A DNA stretch of 64,000 nt from positions 51,125,098 through 51,189,097 of the forward strand of contig JBANSL010000020.1 of assembly GCA_037127255.1 (NCBI GenBank), read 5' to 3'. Below the pieces are notes generated by a model that searched no databases, had not been told where the DNA came from, and worked only from the letters and a program-made list of their open reading frames with translations. This document shows positions 35,285-46,597 of the stretch, one piece after another. A program made the translations under genes and the position numbers. This DNA comes from Persicaria tinctoria. Its lineage: Eukaryota > Streptophyta > Magnoliopsida > Caryophyllales > Polygonaceae. Within the stretch, counting starts at the first letter, position 1, and each line of letters starts with the position of its first letter.

Positions 35285-35324
35285 TTATTCAAAAGCAGAA
35301 TAAGTAGCAATAGAGCCAGACTTA

Positions 35325-35653
35325 CAGAAGTTTACAATCCTCTCGGACATTGTTATCGACTTCGATGATCTTTGACCCAGCTGCTGGATCACCAAACTAG
35401 ATGTCACAATGGGGGTGTTACCAAGCTCCATCACACTTCCCGAACTTGAGGCAAGGATCACACGCATCCAGTAGAATGTATGAGCACCGGTTGTTGAATG
35501 CATTCCATAGAGAGGGAGCTGACTGCAAACCAAAAATATGAAAAGATAGATGACATTGTCCCTAAAAGGTAACTTTCTGTTGGTGCTTTGGACTTCCCGT
35601 AGAAACGCAAGGAAAGGTCTGTCCAAATCCATCACTTTGAATCCCCCTCCCAT
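35325..35653 (-). pseudogene. SEC61 subunit alpha gene fragment captured by the CACTA element
   Basis: The minus-strand frame starts MGGGFKVMDLDRPFLAFL and continues IFLVCSQLPLYG, HSTTGA, FYWMRVILAS and VMELGNTPIVTS. This is the N-terminus of the plant SEC61 translocon channel (ER membrane protein import). A one-base shift then puts the sequence into the frame AGSKIIEVDNNVRED (plus 35337-35382), again SEC61. The fragment ends in a GTAAGTCTGG splice donor at 35325, so genomic DNA with an intron edge was captured. About four residues after VIY are missing and several conserved residues are changed. It covers about 110 of roughly 475 residues and cannot make a channel. Confidence 0.88.
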
Positions 35654-35689
35654 GATGAACTAGTATGAATCAGATATTGCCTATTTAAG

Positions 35690-36900
35690 ACAATTATAGA
35701 AAACATCAGCATTACTGACGTTTAGTAATTCTTCTAACAAATTAAGTTATACACTCTGACCTGCACCTTTTCTAGATTACAAAATACTTCAAATTCACAA
35801 CCATATATTTTTAAACTCAAGAATCGTAAACAATTGGATACTCTAAGTCAATTCAAGTTAAAAGAAGATTATATTGACCATGAAGCTAATTGGAACAACA
35901 AGGAATACAACTAGCAACACCTACCAGATTCTATTAAATCAAGGTTTTCATAGAAAGTCCTGCATCTAAGTCATATCTCCTAAGGATAGGTCTCGATTGC
36001 TCTTAAGGGTTTTCAATGAAAGATTTTAAGACACCTTTCAGTAATTGAATGCGGCCTCAAGAGCAAGAGGTATCTTTTCATAACTAAGCAGTAATTGAAT
36101 TCCAGTAGTATTAGCAATATCAACTGCTAGATAAAAACTGAGAAACCCAATAATTGAAGCAGATGAAAACTGAAGATCGAAATTGAACACAATAGATGCA
36201 TCTTAATAACATAACAGATGCATCTTAATAACACAACCTAAAACGAAAACTCAAGATCAAAATCGTAACAAGAGAAAGCCAGAAGAAGAAGTACCTTGCT
36301 TGTGGAAAAGAGAGATGGCGTTTGGAGCAGCGAAGAGCGAACAGTAAACCCTAGATCGAAAAATAATTAATCAAAACAAAACCCTGGATCTGAATTTAGG
36401 AGAAATGGAATAAGAAAAAGAGAGAAGAAGTGAAGTACCTTGCAACATCTAGAGAAGCAGAGCAGCAGCGAAGCGCCTCCGCCTAGCCTCCTCCCTCCGC
36501 CACCTCCTCGGCGTCCAACCTCGCGATGTCGTCTTTCTCTCCAACGTGTTTTGTCTTTGATTGAGAGCGGTGCTAGAGGGATGCGAAGAGGAGCGAGGAT
36601 GGCCAGTTATGGATCTGAGATCGAGCGGTCCGCCATGGGAGAATAGCTCGCGGCCTCGGCTCCACCGATTTAAACGAGAGAGCAGAGGGAGTGAGGAAAT
36701 TGAGAGATATGAGATGGGTTTAAAGGGTTTCAGATTCAAAAGTGGAGATGGAAATCCGAGATTGAGAAATGAAAGATGGGGTAAGTTCATCAGATCGGAG
36801 GATAGACCGATAGAGGTAAATATGGGGGTGAGATCCATATCTCAAAATGGGAGAGAAATGAAGTCTATCTGATTCATCTGAAAATGGGAGATGGGTACTT
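35690..36900 (-). other. CACTA interior upstream of the SEC61 fragment; GC-rich leader-like block
   Basis: 36300-36700 is purine-rich and then GC-rich, resembling a 5' untranslated region and promoter on the minus strand, possibly the SEC61 gene's own leader. No second protein is recognised; short frames on both strands are unconvincing. Confidence 0.3.
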
Positions 36901-37242
36901 TAGGTCTGAAAAGGGAGAGGGGATTTTTATTTGTTTGAAGTGTTGGGTTTGAGTTTTTTTTTTTAAAGACAAAAGTACAAATTTCAAATATTTTTGCCAA
37001 GTAATTAGGCGGCACCGTTACCGCTTTTTTTTTTTTTAGGTGAACTCTAGACTAAGTATATTCCGTGTCTTTTGGGTTTTGAAAAAAAAAAAAGTTTTAA
37101 CATTGTCCAAAAAATGAAACTGATGTATATTGTTTCAATGACATCAAAAAATTACAAACTGATGTTATAAATCTATTTAACATCAGGCGTATTTCTGCCT
37201 GATGTAAATAGTGTGATGTCTATGTACAGAATTCTAGTAGTG

Positions 37243-37408
37243 AGGAAGGTTGAGTCATGTACTCTTAATGAGTCCATAGCCCAGAGTTGGGTGGTCCTAC
37301 TGAGAAGGACTCGAAGGATTCACCGAATATAGAAGAGGATGAGTGCAAGGCTCTTAATGGATCCATAGCCCTAATAAGGGTGGTCTATGTGAGATAGACT
37401 TGATGGAG
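37243..37408 (+). pseudogene. Old copia remnant between the CACTA and gypsy insertions
   Basis: GAGGAAGGTTGAGTCATG...GGTGGTCTATGTGAGATAGA continues the region that follows RNase H in large copia elements. The sequence resumes after the gypsy element at 46598. Confidence 0.45.
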
Positions 37409-37413
37409 CTACC

Positions 37414-39602
37414 TGTTGTAAGGAGGAAATCGAGTATGAAATATAATGAAATAACTCAAACCAGATTTGTGCCCCAGCAAATAAATACAAGACTCCTCCA
37501 ATGCAGTAAGAGAAAGTCAGGATCGAATCCACGAGGAAGCACGTCAGCAGTTCCCAAGTAGCTGTAAATCTCACAGACAAAGCAGCAGAAACACATAAAC
37601 ACAGAAACAAGGAAAGAAACAGAAATAAAACAGAAAATAATAAACAAAAGCAATGAAGACAGAAAAGACAAAGCAAAGCAGCAAGTAAAGCAAATCAAAA
37701 AGGTGTACTCGATCTCGACCAACAGCTACTCGAGATCGACTACCAACAAATCGACATAAACTTGAAAGTCGACAACAGGAGCAGAAAACTCAACTCGACC
37801 AAGACAAGACCTACTCGATCTCGACAAGGTCCTACTCGAGATCGACTACCAACAAATCGACAGAAACTTGAAACTTTAAAATGCAAATTTTCGAACCCAA
37901 ACAAAGAACTTTGACAGAAATAAACTCAATATAATAAAAGACTTCCAAAGCCAGGGTATCAACACCACAACGATAACCATGCAAAGTAATACATAAAGGC
38001 ATAAAAGATCATGCTTTTCATCAAATAACTTTCGTTATTAACAAATAGGCATATAGAGGCTTTCGCATAAAACCTAATTGTTACTAACCCTTTTTCACAT
38101 AATTAACCCAAGTTGCATTAAGATCACTTTCGCTTCAATAATACAAACAAGGATCACCTTCAACTCTCGCAAAAGAATCATGCTCATAGGGATAGAAGAT
38201 GAATTGCACAAAAAGATCTGACCTTTACCGCGTCACCTCACATGGCCACCGTTGGGCTCACCCCAGCCCCAGAAGTGGGTGGACTACTCACGCCTCATCG
38301 CAATCGCAGACATTGATTGATGAAAATAAACTTGCATTAACTAAATTCAAAAGCCTTTACAATCCCGGCAATCAACTTTCGCAGAAAGCCAAAACCCTAA
38401 AAACCTTAGAACTCCTAAACTGTATCTGTGGAACTACTTGTTTCTCTCTGAAATTGAATGCCTTAAAACTGAGCCCCTAGGGCTTTATTTATAGTGATCA
38501 AACCTCGCTAATCAAGGAAATAATCATCTATCTATATCTACTTAAAGCTTAAAGATAAATAAATTGCATAAGGAAATAAATCTTTAAAGGAAAAGATAAA
38601 TCTAAACTAGGTAAGTCTTCATGTTGATAGATTTCCTTCCATGGATAGAACTTGATCAAATTTGGATAGATCTCGGCCATTCTCGGATTTCTTCGTGCCC
38701 AAGGATTCCAAGTCTACTCGGACTGCTCAAGTCGACTCGTCTACGGAAACTGGGCTACTCGACATCGACAAAGGCTATTCGATATCGACTAGGACTCATC
38801 GTCGACTGGACTTCTCGGGTGGCTCTGCTCGACGTGGCTCGGACATGGGTTCCTAGCGCTCCTCGACCACGAGTACACCTAGTCGATCTCGAGTAGACTG
38901 GTCTTGCCGACTAGGTTTCCTCGGCATCTCTACTCGACAGGCATGGATCTGGTCTCTGGGCTTAGTCAATCTCGACTAACCCTAGTCGACATCGAGTTAG
39001 TCGACATCGAGTAGAGGTGTGGACTCTTGGTCGAGCAGCTTCTCCTCGGCATGGACTCGGACTGGCACTGGGTGGCTCGTCGATCTCGACTAGGGCTTTG
39101 TCGAGATCGAGTAGGATTGTGCTCGGCGTCTTCGTCCTCGGCTTCTCGATCAGCTCTTCTCCTCGTCGACTCTGGGCGTGGTACTGGGCTTCGTCGATCT
39201 CGACCAGGTCTTGTCGAGATCGAGTTGGGTTCCGGAGTTTGGTTGGTCTGGCTCTCGACACTGCTCCTAGTCGACAAGGCAGTGCTCGGACATACTCATC
39301 GAGATCGAGTAAGGTCTACTCGAGATCGAGTAGCCTGGGTTCTCAGCTCGATTCGACTGGTTCCGCTGCTTCTTTGACCTTGGACTTCTGTAGTGGATTT
39401 CCGAGCTTTTCAGACCTTCCTTAGAATTGCTGTAAAATGCCTCGAATTCTGCGATTTAAACAGAAACTGGTGTAGATTCCATAATTTGGCAAATAAACAT
39501 AAACTACATATATTATGTACTGTTCTTAGCCCAAATGCATGAAATGTATGCAGAAATCGCTATAAACTTAAGTGTAAAACATGGCAGAATCAGTTCACAA
39601 CA
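37414..39602 (-). repeat. Gypsy LTR, left copy (biological 3' LTR), 2189 bp
   Basis: Contains about fifteen paired copies of TCGATCTCGAC and GTCGAGATCGA (37708-37860, 38770-39330). The segment 38464-38774, missing from the right LTR, is present here. Confidence 0.93.
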
Positions 39603-39616
39603 AACACCCCATACTT
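39603..39616 (-). other. Gypsy polypurine tract
   Basis: On the minus strand it reads TAAGTATGGGGTGTT immediately before the LTR, similar to the GGGGTGTT tracts of Athila-group elements. Confidence 0.6.
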
Positions 39617-41085
39617 AAGCTTGCTTGTCCTCAAGCAATACTTTTATTTGTCATTCAGGGAAGGAATTCAAACTCTCAACATCTTAGATTCATTGCCATA
39701 TAACCCTGCAATCAATTACCATCCTCGAAAAGGTACTAGTGTCACAGATCCATGCATGTGTAATTATACAAAAGCAACATCTACTCACAAAAGGAGGGTT
39801 ATGCAAAACATTCATTCGTGACAAAGCATTGATAATCAAGAGGACTTTAATTTAAGCTCAATAAGGAGTAGAATGGTAAAAGGCTAAAAGTGGGCAATTT
39901 TTTGCAATGTGGTGCTTTTGATCCGGGGAAATGGAGTATTTCCAAACTTGAGTTTCCACATTCCTTTTCATAAGATTCATCACCTTTCATATTGCTTTTC
40001 TCAATAATAATGCTTTTACCTCTCTGACCTCAGCACTGCCTTCTCGCGAGTCGCAAACATGGGTGTCATGAATGGCCCCGGATACTTAGTGTTTTGGACT
40101 CCTCACAATGTGTCCCATCTCTCCAAACTATTATCACAGAGAGCAGGGTCAATCTACCTTTATCTCCTGAGGTGATTGGATTTTCTTTCACTCATTAAAT
40201 TTTCCATATATTTCAAACAATTTTTCCCTCCAAACTCCAAATATGATAACAACAACACAAACACCATATGATAATCTCCATAATGTAACATCATTCTCAA
40301 CATAATCCCTGGATAAGGTAAAGAATGGCAAATATTTAGATCATGTGGAGCAATATTTAAAATAAGGCATAATATGGCTTTTGTGTAATGTATAAGCATA
40401 GGTAAGGCTAGGATTATAAACAATGAGCATTATATGGAAATATAAAGTCCTCCATCATTTTATCATGCAACATGTCAAAAGCAACTTCAAATTTTACCTC
40501 CTTTCATGGTTTTCAATAAATAATGCACTTCATTGTGACTTCCCTTTACTAGGCAATTTCATGCTATATCTCTAATGAATCCAATTTTGCATCGTCGAGT
40601 TCTATATAAGCTTCCATGACATTATTCAAAATTTTCAATGGGGGTCATTTTTCAACACTTTGGAAAACATGCATGTAAGCACATAAATCAATAATGAATT
40701 CCAAAATAGCCATGTATAAGAATTCTAAGAAATAAATTCCAAATATGCACAAATAATGTTAAATAAATCAAATATGCATAAAGTAAGCCCTTCCCCCACC
40801 CCATACTTAAACATTACAGTGTCCTCACTGTATAAAAACAAGGGTAAAGAAAGAAACTCACAAGACAGGTGTACAGGGCCTCAAAATGTCGAATGGAAGC
40901 ACCTCCTGGGCCGAGTATGAATGTAGCTTGTCCATGGACCTGAAAAGTGGAGAAGACATATACTCATAATAGCAAACTAAAAGTGTTTCAAAACAAAAAC
41001 AAAAGCAACAAAGTCTCAAAAGTCCTAAAAAGTCTATGTACATGCTCTAGATTTTATAGTCGCTAGGCCGACTTTTCCATTTAGC
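39617..41085 (-). other. Gypsy 3' non-coding region
   Basis: AT-rich, no frame above background. Athila elements normally have a long non-coding or env-like region here; no env-like frame is seen. Confidence 0.5.
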
Positions 41086-41376
41086 TCAAGGTGGCATTTG
41101 CAGGGCCCTTGTAGCTTGGGCCTCAAATAGGACTCCATTCTTGTCCATCAGCTGTAATCCTCCAAAATGGATCTTGTTCACCACGAAAGGCCCCATCCGC
41201 TTCTTGTTGAATTTGTTGGGGAACCAATGATCCTTTGATTTAGAGACATAGAGCTTGTCTCCAACTTCATACTCCTTGGGCTCATCATTGGATATCCTGC
41301 ACAATCGCACATACCAAGGCAAACCTCTCCCATGTATAGATAAATCTTTAATGGAAATAGGAGAAGAAAGATCCAT
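41086..41376 (-). pseudogene. Gypsy integrase C-terminal (GPF/Y-like) fragment
   Basis: The frame of 96 residues has EVGDKLYVSKSK, FPNKF, KKRMGPFVVNKIH and a final basic tail. This matches the layout of the integrase C-terminal module (GD-V-L, FPGKL, GPF-V). The catalytic DD35E core is not upstream; the protease frame ends only 12 bp away. It is therefore the edge of an internal deletion. Confidence 0.55.
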
Positions 41377-41388
41377 ACCTTGGCTTAC

Positions 41389-44300
41389 CTATGCAGAGAC
41401 GGAATCGGGGACCACAGTATTTGGTCGATCTCGACTAGGGTTAGTCGATCTCGACGAGGTCTCACGTCCTGGTGGTGGCCTGCTCGAGGATGCGGAAGTC
41501 GATGAAGGACAGGTCTTGTCGATATCGAGTAGGCTACTCGATATCGAGTAGGGCTCCGCTCCTGGTGGTGGCCTGCTCGAGGATGCGGAAGTCGATGAAG
41601 GACAGGTCTTGTCGATATCGAGTAGGCTACTCGATATCGAGTAGGGCTCCGCTCCTGGTGGCTCCAGCGTCGAGGAGGAAGAAACTGGTGGAGCCGGATG
41701 GTGGTCGATCTCAACGAGCTTAGTCGAGATCGACGAGCTTGGTCCGTCTGGTGGAGTCTGTGTCGAGGAAGACGGTGCCCGAGGATGCTGAAGTTGGTCG
41801 ACATCGAGTAGCGTACTCGAGATCGACAAGGGTTCTGGTTCTGGAGTCGTCAGCGTCGAGGAAGGCGAAGTTGAGTTGGCCGAGTGGTGGTCGATCTCGA
41901 CGAGTCTACTCGAGGTCGAGTAGGGTTCTGCTTCCGTCTGGCTGCTCGACGAGGCTGGTGCTGGTGGAGGCTCCTTGGTCTGGTCGAGATCGACTAGGGT
42001 CCTCGATGTCGAGGAGTCTTGGTCGATCTTGACCCCATACTTAGTTCCTGTCAAGGCATCCGAAAAATAATTAATCCATAACGACTTACCTTGGTCTGTG
42101 TCGATTGGATTTTCTGTGTTCTCCTTGAGGATTGCCATGATCTCCTCTACCTGAGCCTCAATGTCCCTCTTTTCCAGCTCCTCAGGGGTCATATTTCTGA
42201 CCTTGGGTTCCCCGCAGGTGATGTAGCCAGCTGAGATAGATTTGACCTCTTCCATTGGACCTGTATGCCTTTCAGTTTTATTAAAGGAATACTCAATTAC
42301 CTCATCGTTGATGTTGAAGGTGAGCACTCCTTTCCTTACGCTTATGTTGGCATCCACCGTCGCCAAGAAGGGTCTTCCTAAAATAATTGGACAAGCAGGA
42401 TCCTCTTGCATATCAACAACTAAGAAATCAGCAGGGACAAAGAATTTACCTACTTGTACTGGGACATTGTCCACCATGCCTGTTGGAATGACCACCGTGT
42501 TGTTGGCCATGTAAAGTCTAGCATCCACAGGCTCTAGGGCACCTATCTTAATCTTGGACCAAATCGTTAAAGGCATTATACTCACACTAGCTCCAAGATC
42601 ACATAAAGCATTAATTTTGTATCGACCAAACCCAATAGTTATAGCAAACTTACCTGGATCCGGCCTCTTCTCCAGTATGTCCAAATGGCTGCACTCCTCT
42701 GTGATTTCAGCCATTGATCGCTTTTTGCTCAGAATCTCCTTCAGGAACTTGACATAAGATGGCATTTCATTGAGAGCTTCTGTGAAGGGGATGGTGACGT
42801 TGAGCTTCTGAAGCATCTTGATGAAGCGCTGGAATTTTTTTTCCGCCGGGTCCTTTGGAGATTTTGTGGGGAAAGGCAGATTCTTTTTCTGATTTGGAGC
42901 CAGAACAGACGTCGGAGATGCTGCAGGCTGCTCTATGTCGACTAAGGGCTCCTCGACATCGACTAGGCCCTTGTCGATCTCGACCAGGTTGGGTGCAGTC
43001 GAGTTGCTGTTTGGCGCAGACGAAGGTTTCTGAAGGTTCTCCTCGAGGTCGAGTTGGCCGTCCTCGAGATCGACTAGGCTCTGGTCGACCAGCTGTTCTC
43101 CGTTGTTCTACTGCTTTCTGACCTCTGGCTCTTGCAATTGATGGCCGCTTCTGAGTTTTACAGCAGCGATATGTCCGGTCTTTCCTTTAGGATTTGGTTC
43201 TGAAGATCCAGGGAGCGAACCTGACTGTCTGGGGATTCCTGCTGCTAGCTGACCAATCTGTGTATCAACTGTTTTCCTCCATATATCAATCTCCCCAAGC
43301 CTAGAGTTGACGCCCTGAATCTAAGTGTAGACTGAGTTGAAGGATTGCCTAGTTTCTGAGTGATTCCTCCTTATTTCCTCCAGGACTGTCTGTATATCAT
43401 CCTTTTTCTGGTCCCTTTCCGGATGTCCTGGAGCTCTGTAGGGCGGGGGGTTCCTAGGGGCACCTTGGTTCCATTGTGGTTGCTGAAACCTTTGGTCCCC
43501 CGTGTAGCGATTGGGACCCCCTGCGTAAGCTATCTCCTCGTGGTGCTCTGCCAGCTTGACTTGCTCTGTGTGTGGGCACTCAGGAGTGGTGTGCCTTTGC
43601 GATCCGCATTCAATACAAGGCTGGTTGACAGAGAGATACTTTACTTGCTTGAGGAGTTTCTTATTCCGATCTCTGTAGTATTGCTCCCTAACGTCTGGAT
43701 CGATCTCCTTAGGGGGATCATATAGGGGCATGGATGGTGCTGGCCTGGCGTATGGGTTCTCTTCACAGGTTGCAGTAGACCCATACTTGTTGTCGTAGTT
43801 AGTGAGCTTCTCTAGCACACCCCATGCGTCACTTGGCGGCATTGTCAGATACTCATAGCGAGTATAATGGTTGATTCTGTCCTTAGTGACCTCATCAAGA
43901 GAGTTGAAGAAGATCTCCTGAATGACGTAGGGTGGCTGTCCATGAGTAGGGCAAGATCGCAGTAGTTCCTTGTAGCGTTCCCATCCCTTTGCCAGTGGTT
44001 TCCCTTGCTTCTGTTTGAAGGCAGTGATTTTCTGGCGGAGATGTGCTGTTTTGGCGGGTGGGAAGAATTTGTTCAGAAACTCTTGCTCTACTTGGGCCCA
44101 GGTTGTGAGTGATCTTGCTTTCAGCCCTTCCAGCCATTTCAGTGCAGGTCCAACGAGAGACCAGCGAAAATCTTTCATCTTGACATATGCCAGGGTTGTA
44201 CCTTCAGCAAGAGTACGACACATGTCAGAAAAGTTTGTAATATGTTCAAGAGGACACTCATTAAATCTACCATAAAAGGCATTATTTTTAAGCTCTATAA

Positions 44301-44631
44301 GAAATTGAGAGCGAATTTCAAAAGAGTTATCAGGGATTAGAATCGCCGATTCAGGCACGACGAGAGTGGGATGCATATAATCCTCTGCAGTGGTTGGATA
44401 TTGGGCAAGCTCAGTTTCTGCTTGCCTTGCGCGCTCATTTGCTTGTTCCCTCGTCGTCCTCTCATTGGCGATAGTAGTATCCTTTGCGGCTAGTTCCCTG
44501 GTAAGCCTCTGTATCAGCTGCTCCTGTGTTTCAGCGGCTACCATGGCTCTTTGCAGTCTAGCTCTGATGTGTAGGAGGCGTTCTGGTTCGTCTAAGGCGT
44601 CAAACTCAGGTGGGATACCAGAACGGCGCAT
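41389..44631 (-). pseudogene. Gypsy gag-protease frame with two in-frame TAG codons
   Basis: ATG at 44629-44631. Gag residues 1-436 include a coiled-coil start (AMVAAETQEQLIQRLTREL), the capsid signature WLEGLKARSLTTW, FLNKFFPPAKT, and a zinc knuckle CIECGSQRHTTPEC. A TAG at 43321-43323 interrupts it; the same frame goes on with TQIGQLAAG and KLRSGHQLQEP, typical of Athila gag. A second TAG is at 43108-43110. The aspartic protease lies at about 42660-42250, with INALCDLGASVSIMP as its active site and IILGRPFLATVDA. After it the frame is Ser/Pro-rich with repeated LVEID/LLDID units to the stop at 41389. Both TAG codons could come from CAG by C-to-T change. Confidence 0.85.
41427..43095. repeat. 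TCGATCTCGAC / GTCGAGATCGA motif pairs inside the gypsy coding region
   Basis: About twenty copies occur in two blocks, 42935-43090 (between gag and protease) and 41427-42030 (after protease). In frame they read VEID, LDID, LVDLD. A 93-bp unit (31 codons) is tandemly duplicated at 41468-41560 and 41561-41653. The same motif fills the LTRs. Confidence 0.9.
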
Positions 44632-44692
44632 ACACCTGCGAATTCACTCAAGAGAAAAGTGAGAACTGACTACCTAAGGCGCGAATGATTGC

Positions 44693-44711
44693 TTCCCCGG
44701 CAACGGCGCTA
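44693..44711 (-). other. Gypsy primer binding site
   Basis: On the minus strand, three bases after the LTR: TAGCGCCGTTGCCGGGGAA. This resembles the TGGCGCCGTTGCCGGGGA site described for Athila-type elements (tRNA-Asp, from memory), with one mismatch. Confidence 0.7.
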
Positions 44712-44714
44712 ATT

Positions 44715-46592
44715 TGTTGTAATGAGGAAATCGAGTATGAAATATAATGAAATAACTCAAACCAGATTTGTGCCCCAGCAAATAAATACAAGACTCCTCC
44801 AATGCAGTAAGAGAAAGTCAGGATCGAATCCACGAGGAAGCACGTCAGCAGTTCCCAAGTAGCTGTAAATCTCACAGACAAAGCAGCAGAAACACATAAA
44901 CACAGAAACAAGGAAAGAAACAGAAATAAAACAGAAAATAATAAACAAAAGCAATGAAGACAGAAAAGACAAAGCAAAGCAGCAAGTAAAGCAAATCAAA
45001 AAGGTGTACTCGATCTCGACCAACAGCTACTCGAGATCGACTACCAACAAATCGACATAAACTTGAAAGTCGACAACAGGAGCAGAAAACTCAACTCGAC
45101 CAAGACAAGACCTACTCGATCTCGACAAGGTCCTACTCGAGATCGACTACCAACAAATCGACAGAAACTTGAAACTTTAAAATGCAAATTTTCGAACCCA
45201 AACAAAGAACTTTGACAGAAATAAACTCAATATAATAAAAGACTTCCAAAGCCAGGGTATCAACACCACAACGATAACCATGCAAAGTAATACATAAAGG
45301 CATAAAAGATCATGCTTTTCATCAAATAACTTTCGTTATTAACAAATAGGCATATAGAGGCTTTCGCATAAAACCTAATTGTTACTAACCCTTTTTCACA
45401 TAATTAACCCAAGTTGCATTAAGATCACTTTCGCTTCAATAATACAAACAAGGATCACCTTCAACTCTCGCAAAAGAATCATGCTCATAGGGATAGAAGA
45501 TGAATTGCACAAAAAGATCTGACCTTTACCGCGTCACCTCACATGGCCACCGTTGGGCTCACCCCAGCCCCAGAAGTGGGTGGACTACTCACGCCTCATC
45601 GCAATCGCAGACATTGATTGATGAAAATAAACTTGCATTAACTAAATTCAAAAGCCTTTACAATCCCGGCAATCAACTTTCGCAGAAAGCCAAAACCCTA
45701 AAAACCTTAGAACTCCTAAACTGTATCTGTGGAACTACTTGTTTCTCTCTGAAATTGAATGCCACTATTCGATATCGACTAGGACTCATCGTCGACTGGA
45801 CTTCTCGGGTGGCTCTGCTCGACGTGGCTCGGACATGGGTTCCTAGCGCTCCTCGACCACGAGTACACCTAGTCGATCTCGAGTAGACTGGTCTTGCCGA
45901 CTAGGTTTCCTCGGCATCTCTACTCGACAGGCATGGATCTGGTCTCTGGGCTTAGTCGATCTCGACTAACCCTAGTCGACATCGAGTTAGTCGACATTGA
46001 GTAGAGGTGTGGACTCCTGGTCGAGCAGCTTCTCCTCGGCATGGACTCGGACTGGCACTGGGTGGCTCGTCGATCTCGACTAGGGCTTTGTCGAGATCGA
46101 GTAGGATTGTGCTCGGCGTCTTCGTCCTCGGCTTCTCGATCAGCTCTTCTCCTCGTCGACTCTGGGCGTGGTACTGGGCTTCGTCGATCTCGACCAGGTC
46201 TTGTCGAGATCGAGTTGGGTTCTGGAGTTTGGTTGGTCTGGCTCTCGACACTGCTCCTAGTCGACAAGGCAGTGCTCGGACATGCTCGTCGAGATCGAGT
46301 AAGGTCTACTCGAGATCGAGTAACCTGGGTTCTCAGCTCGATTCGACTGGTTCCGCTGCTTCTTTGACCTTGGACTTCTGTAGTGGATTTCCGAGCTTTT
46401 CCGACCTTCCTTAGAATTGTTGTAAAATGCCTCGAATTCAGGGATTTAAACAGAAACTGGTGTAGATTCCATAATTTGGCAAATAAACATAAACTACATA
46501 GATTCTGTACTTTTCTTAGCCTAAATGCATGAAATGTATGCAGAAATCGCTATAAACTTAAGTGTAAAACATGGCAGAATCAGTTCACAACA
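44715..46592 (-). repeat. Gypsy LTR, right copy (biological 5' LTR), 1878 bp
   Basis: Matches 37414-39602 with few visible differences except a 311-bp deletion between GAATGCC (near 45764) and TATTCGATATCGAC. The lost part includes the TTTATTTATAGTG TATA-like box seen at 38481-38495 in the left copy (orientation uncertain), so promoter function may be impaired. Confidence 0.92.
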
Positions 46593-46597
46593 CTACC

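Larger units (their letters stand above)
32955..37242. mobile_element. CACTA (En/Spm) element carrying a SEC61-alpha fragment
   Basis: Ends are CACTACTAGAAAT (32955) and, inverted, CACTACTAGAATT (37242). Subterminal repeats of ACATCGGTT / AACCGATGTC type sit next to both ends (32979-33090, 33260-33480, 37120-37220), as is usual for plant CACTA elements. A clear 3-bp target duplication was not found (TCT left, AGG right). The interior is non-coding apart from gene-like fragments on the minus strand; no transposase (TNPD/TNPA) is visible, so it is non-autonomous. Confidence 0.85.
37414..46592 (-). mobile_element. Athila-like gypsy LTR retrotransposon, non-autonomous (pol core deleted)
   Basis: Two LTRs (37414-39602 and 44715-46592), both TGTTGTAA...TTCACAACA, are flanked by a perfect 5-bp target duplication CTACC (37409-37413, 46593-46597). 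The primer site and polypurine tract show minus-strand orientation. Between them are gag and protease, then directly a short integrase C-terminal-like frame; reverse transcriptase, RNase H and the integrase core are absent. The LTRs look nearly identical outside one 311-bp deletion, so insertion is recent. The element needs enzymes from relatives to move. Confidence 0.93.

Noticed and set aside
38621..39424. Several open frames on both strands in the gypsy LTR
   Set aside because: They arise from the GC-rich TCGAGATCGA repeats; both LTRs show the same frames and no start context or independent gene is evident. Kept only as part of the motif finding.
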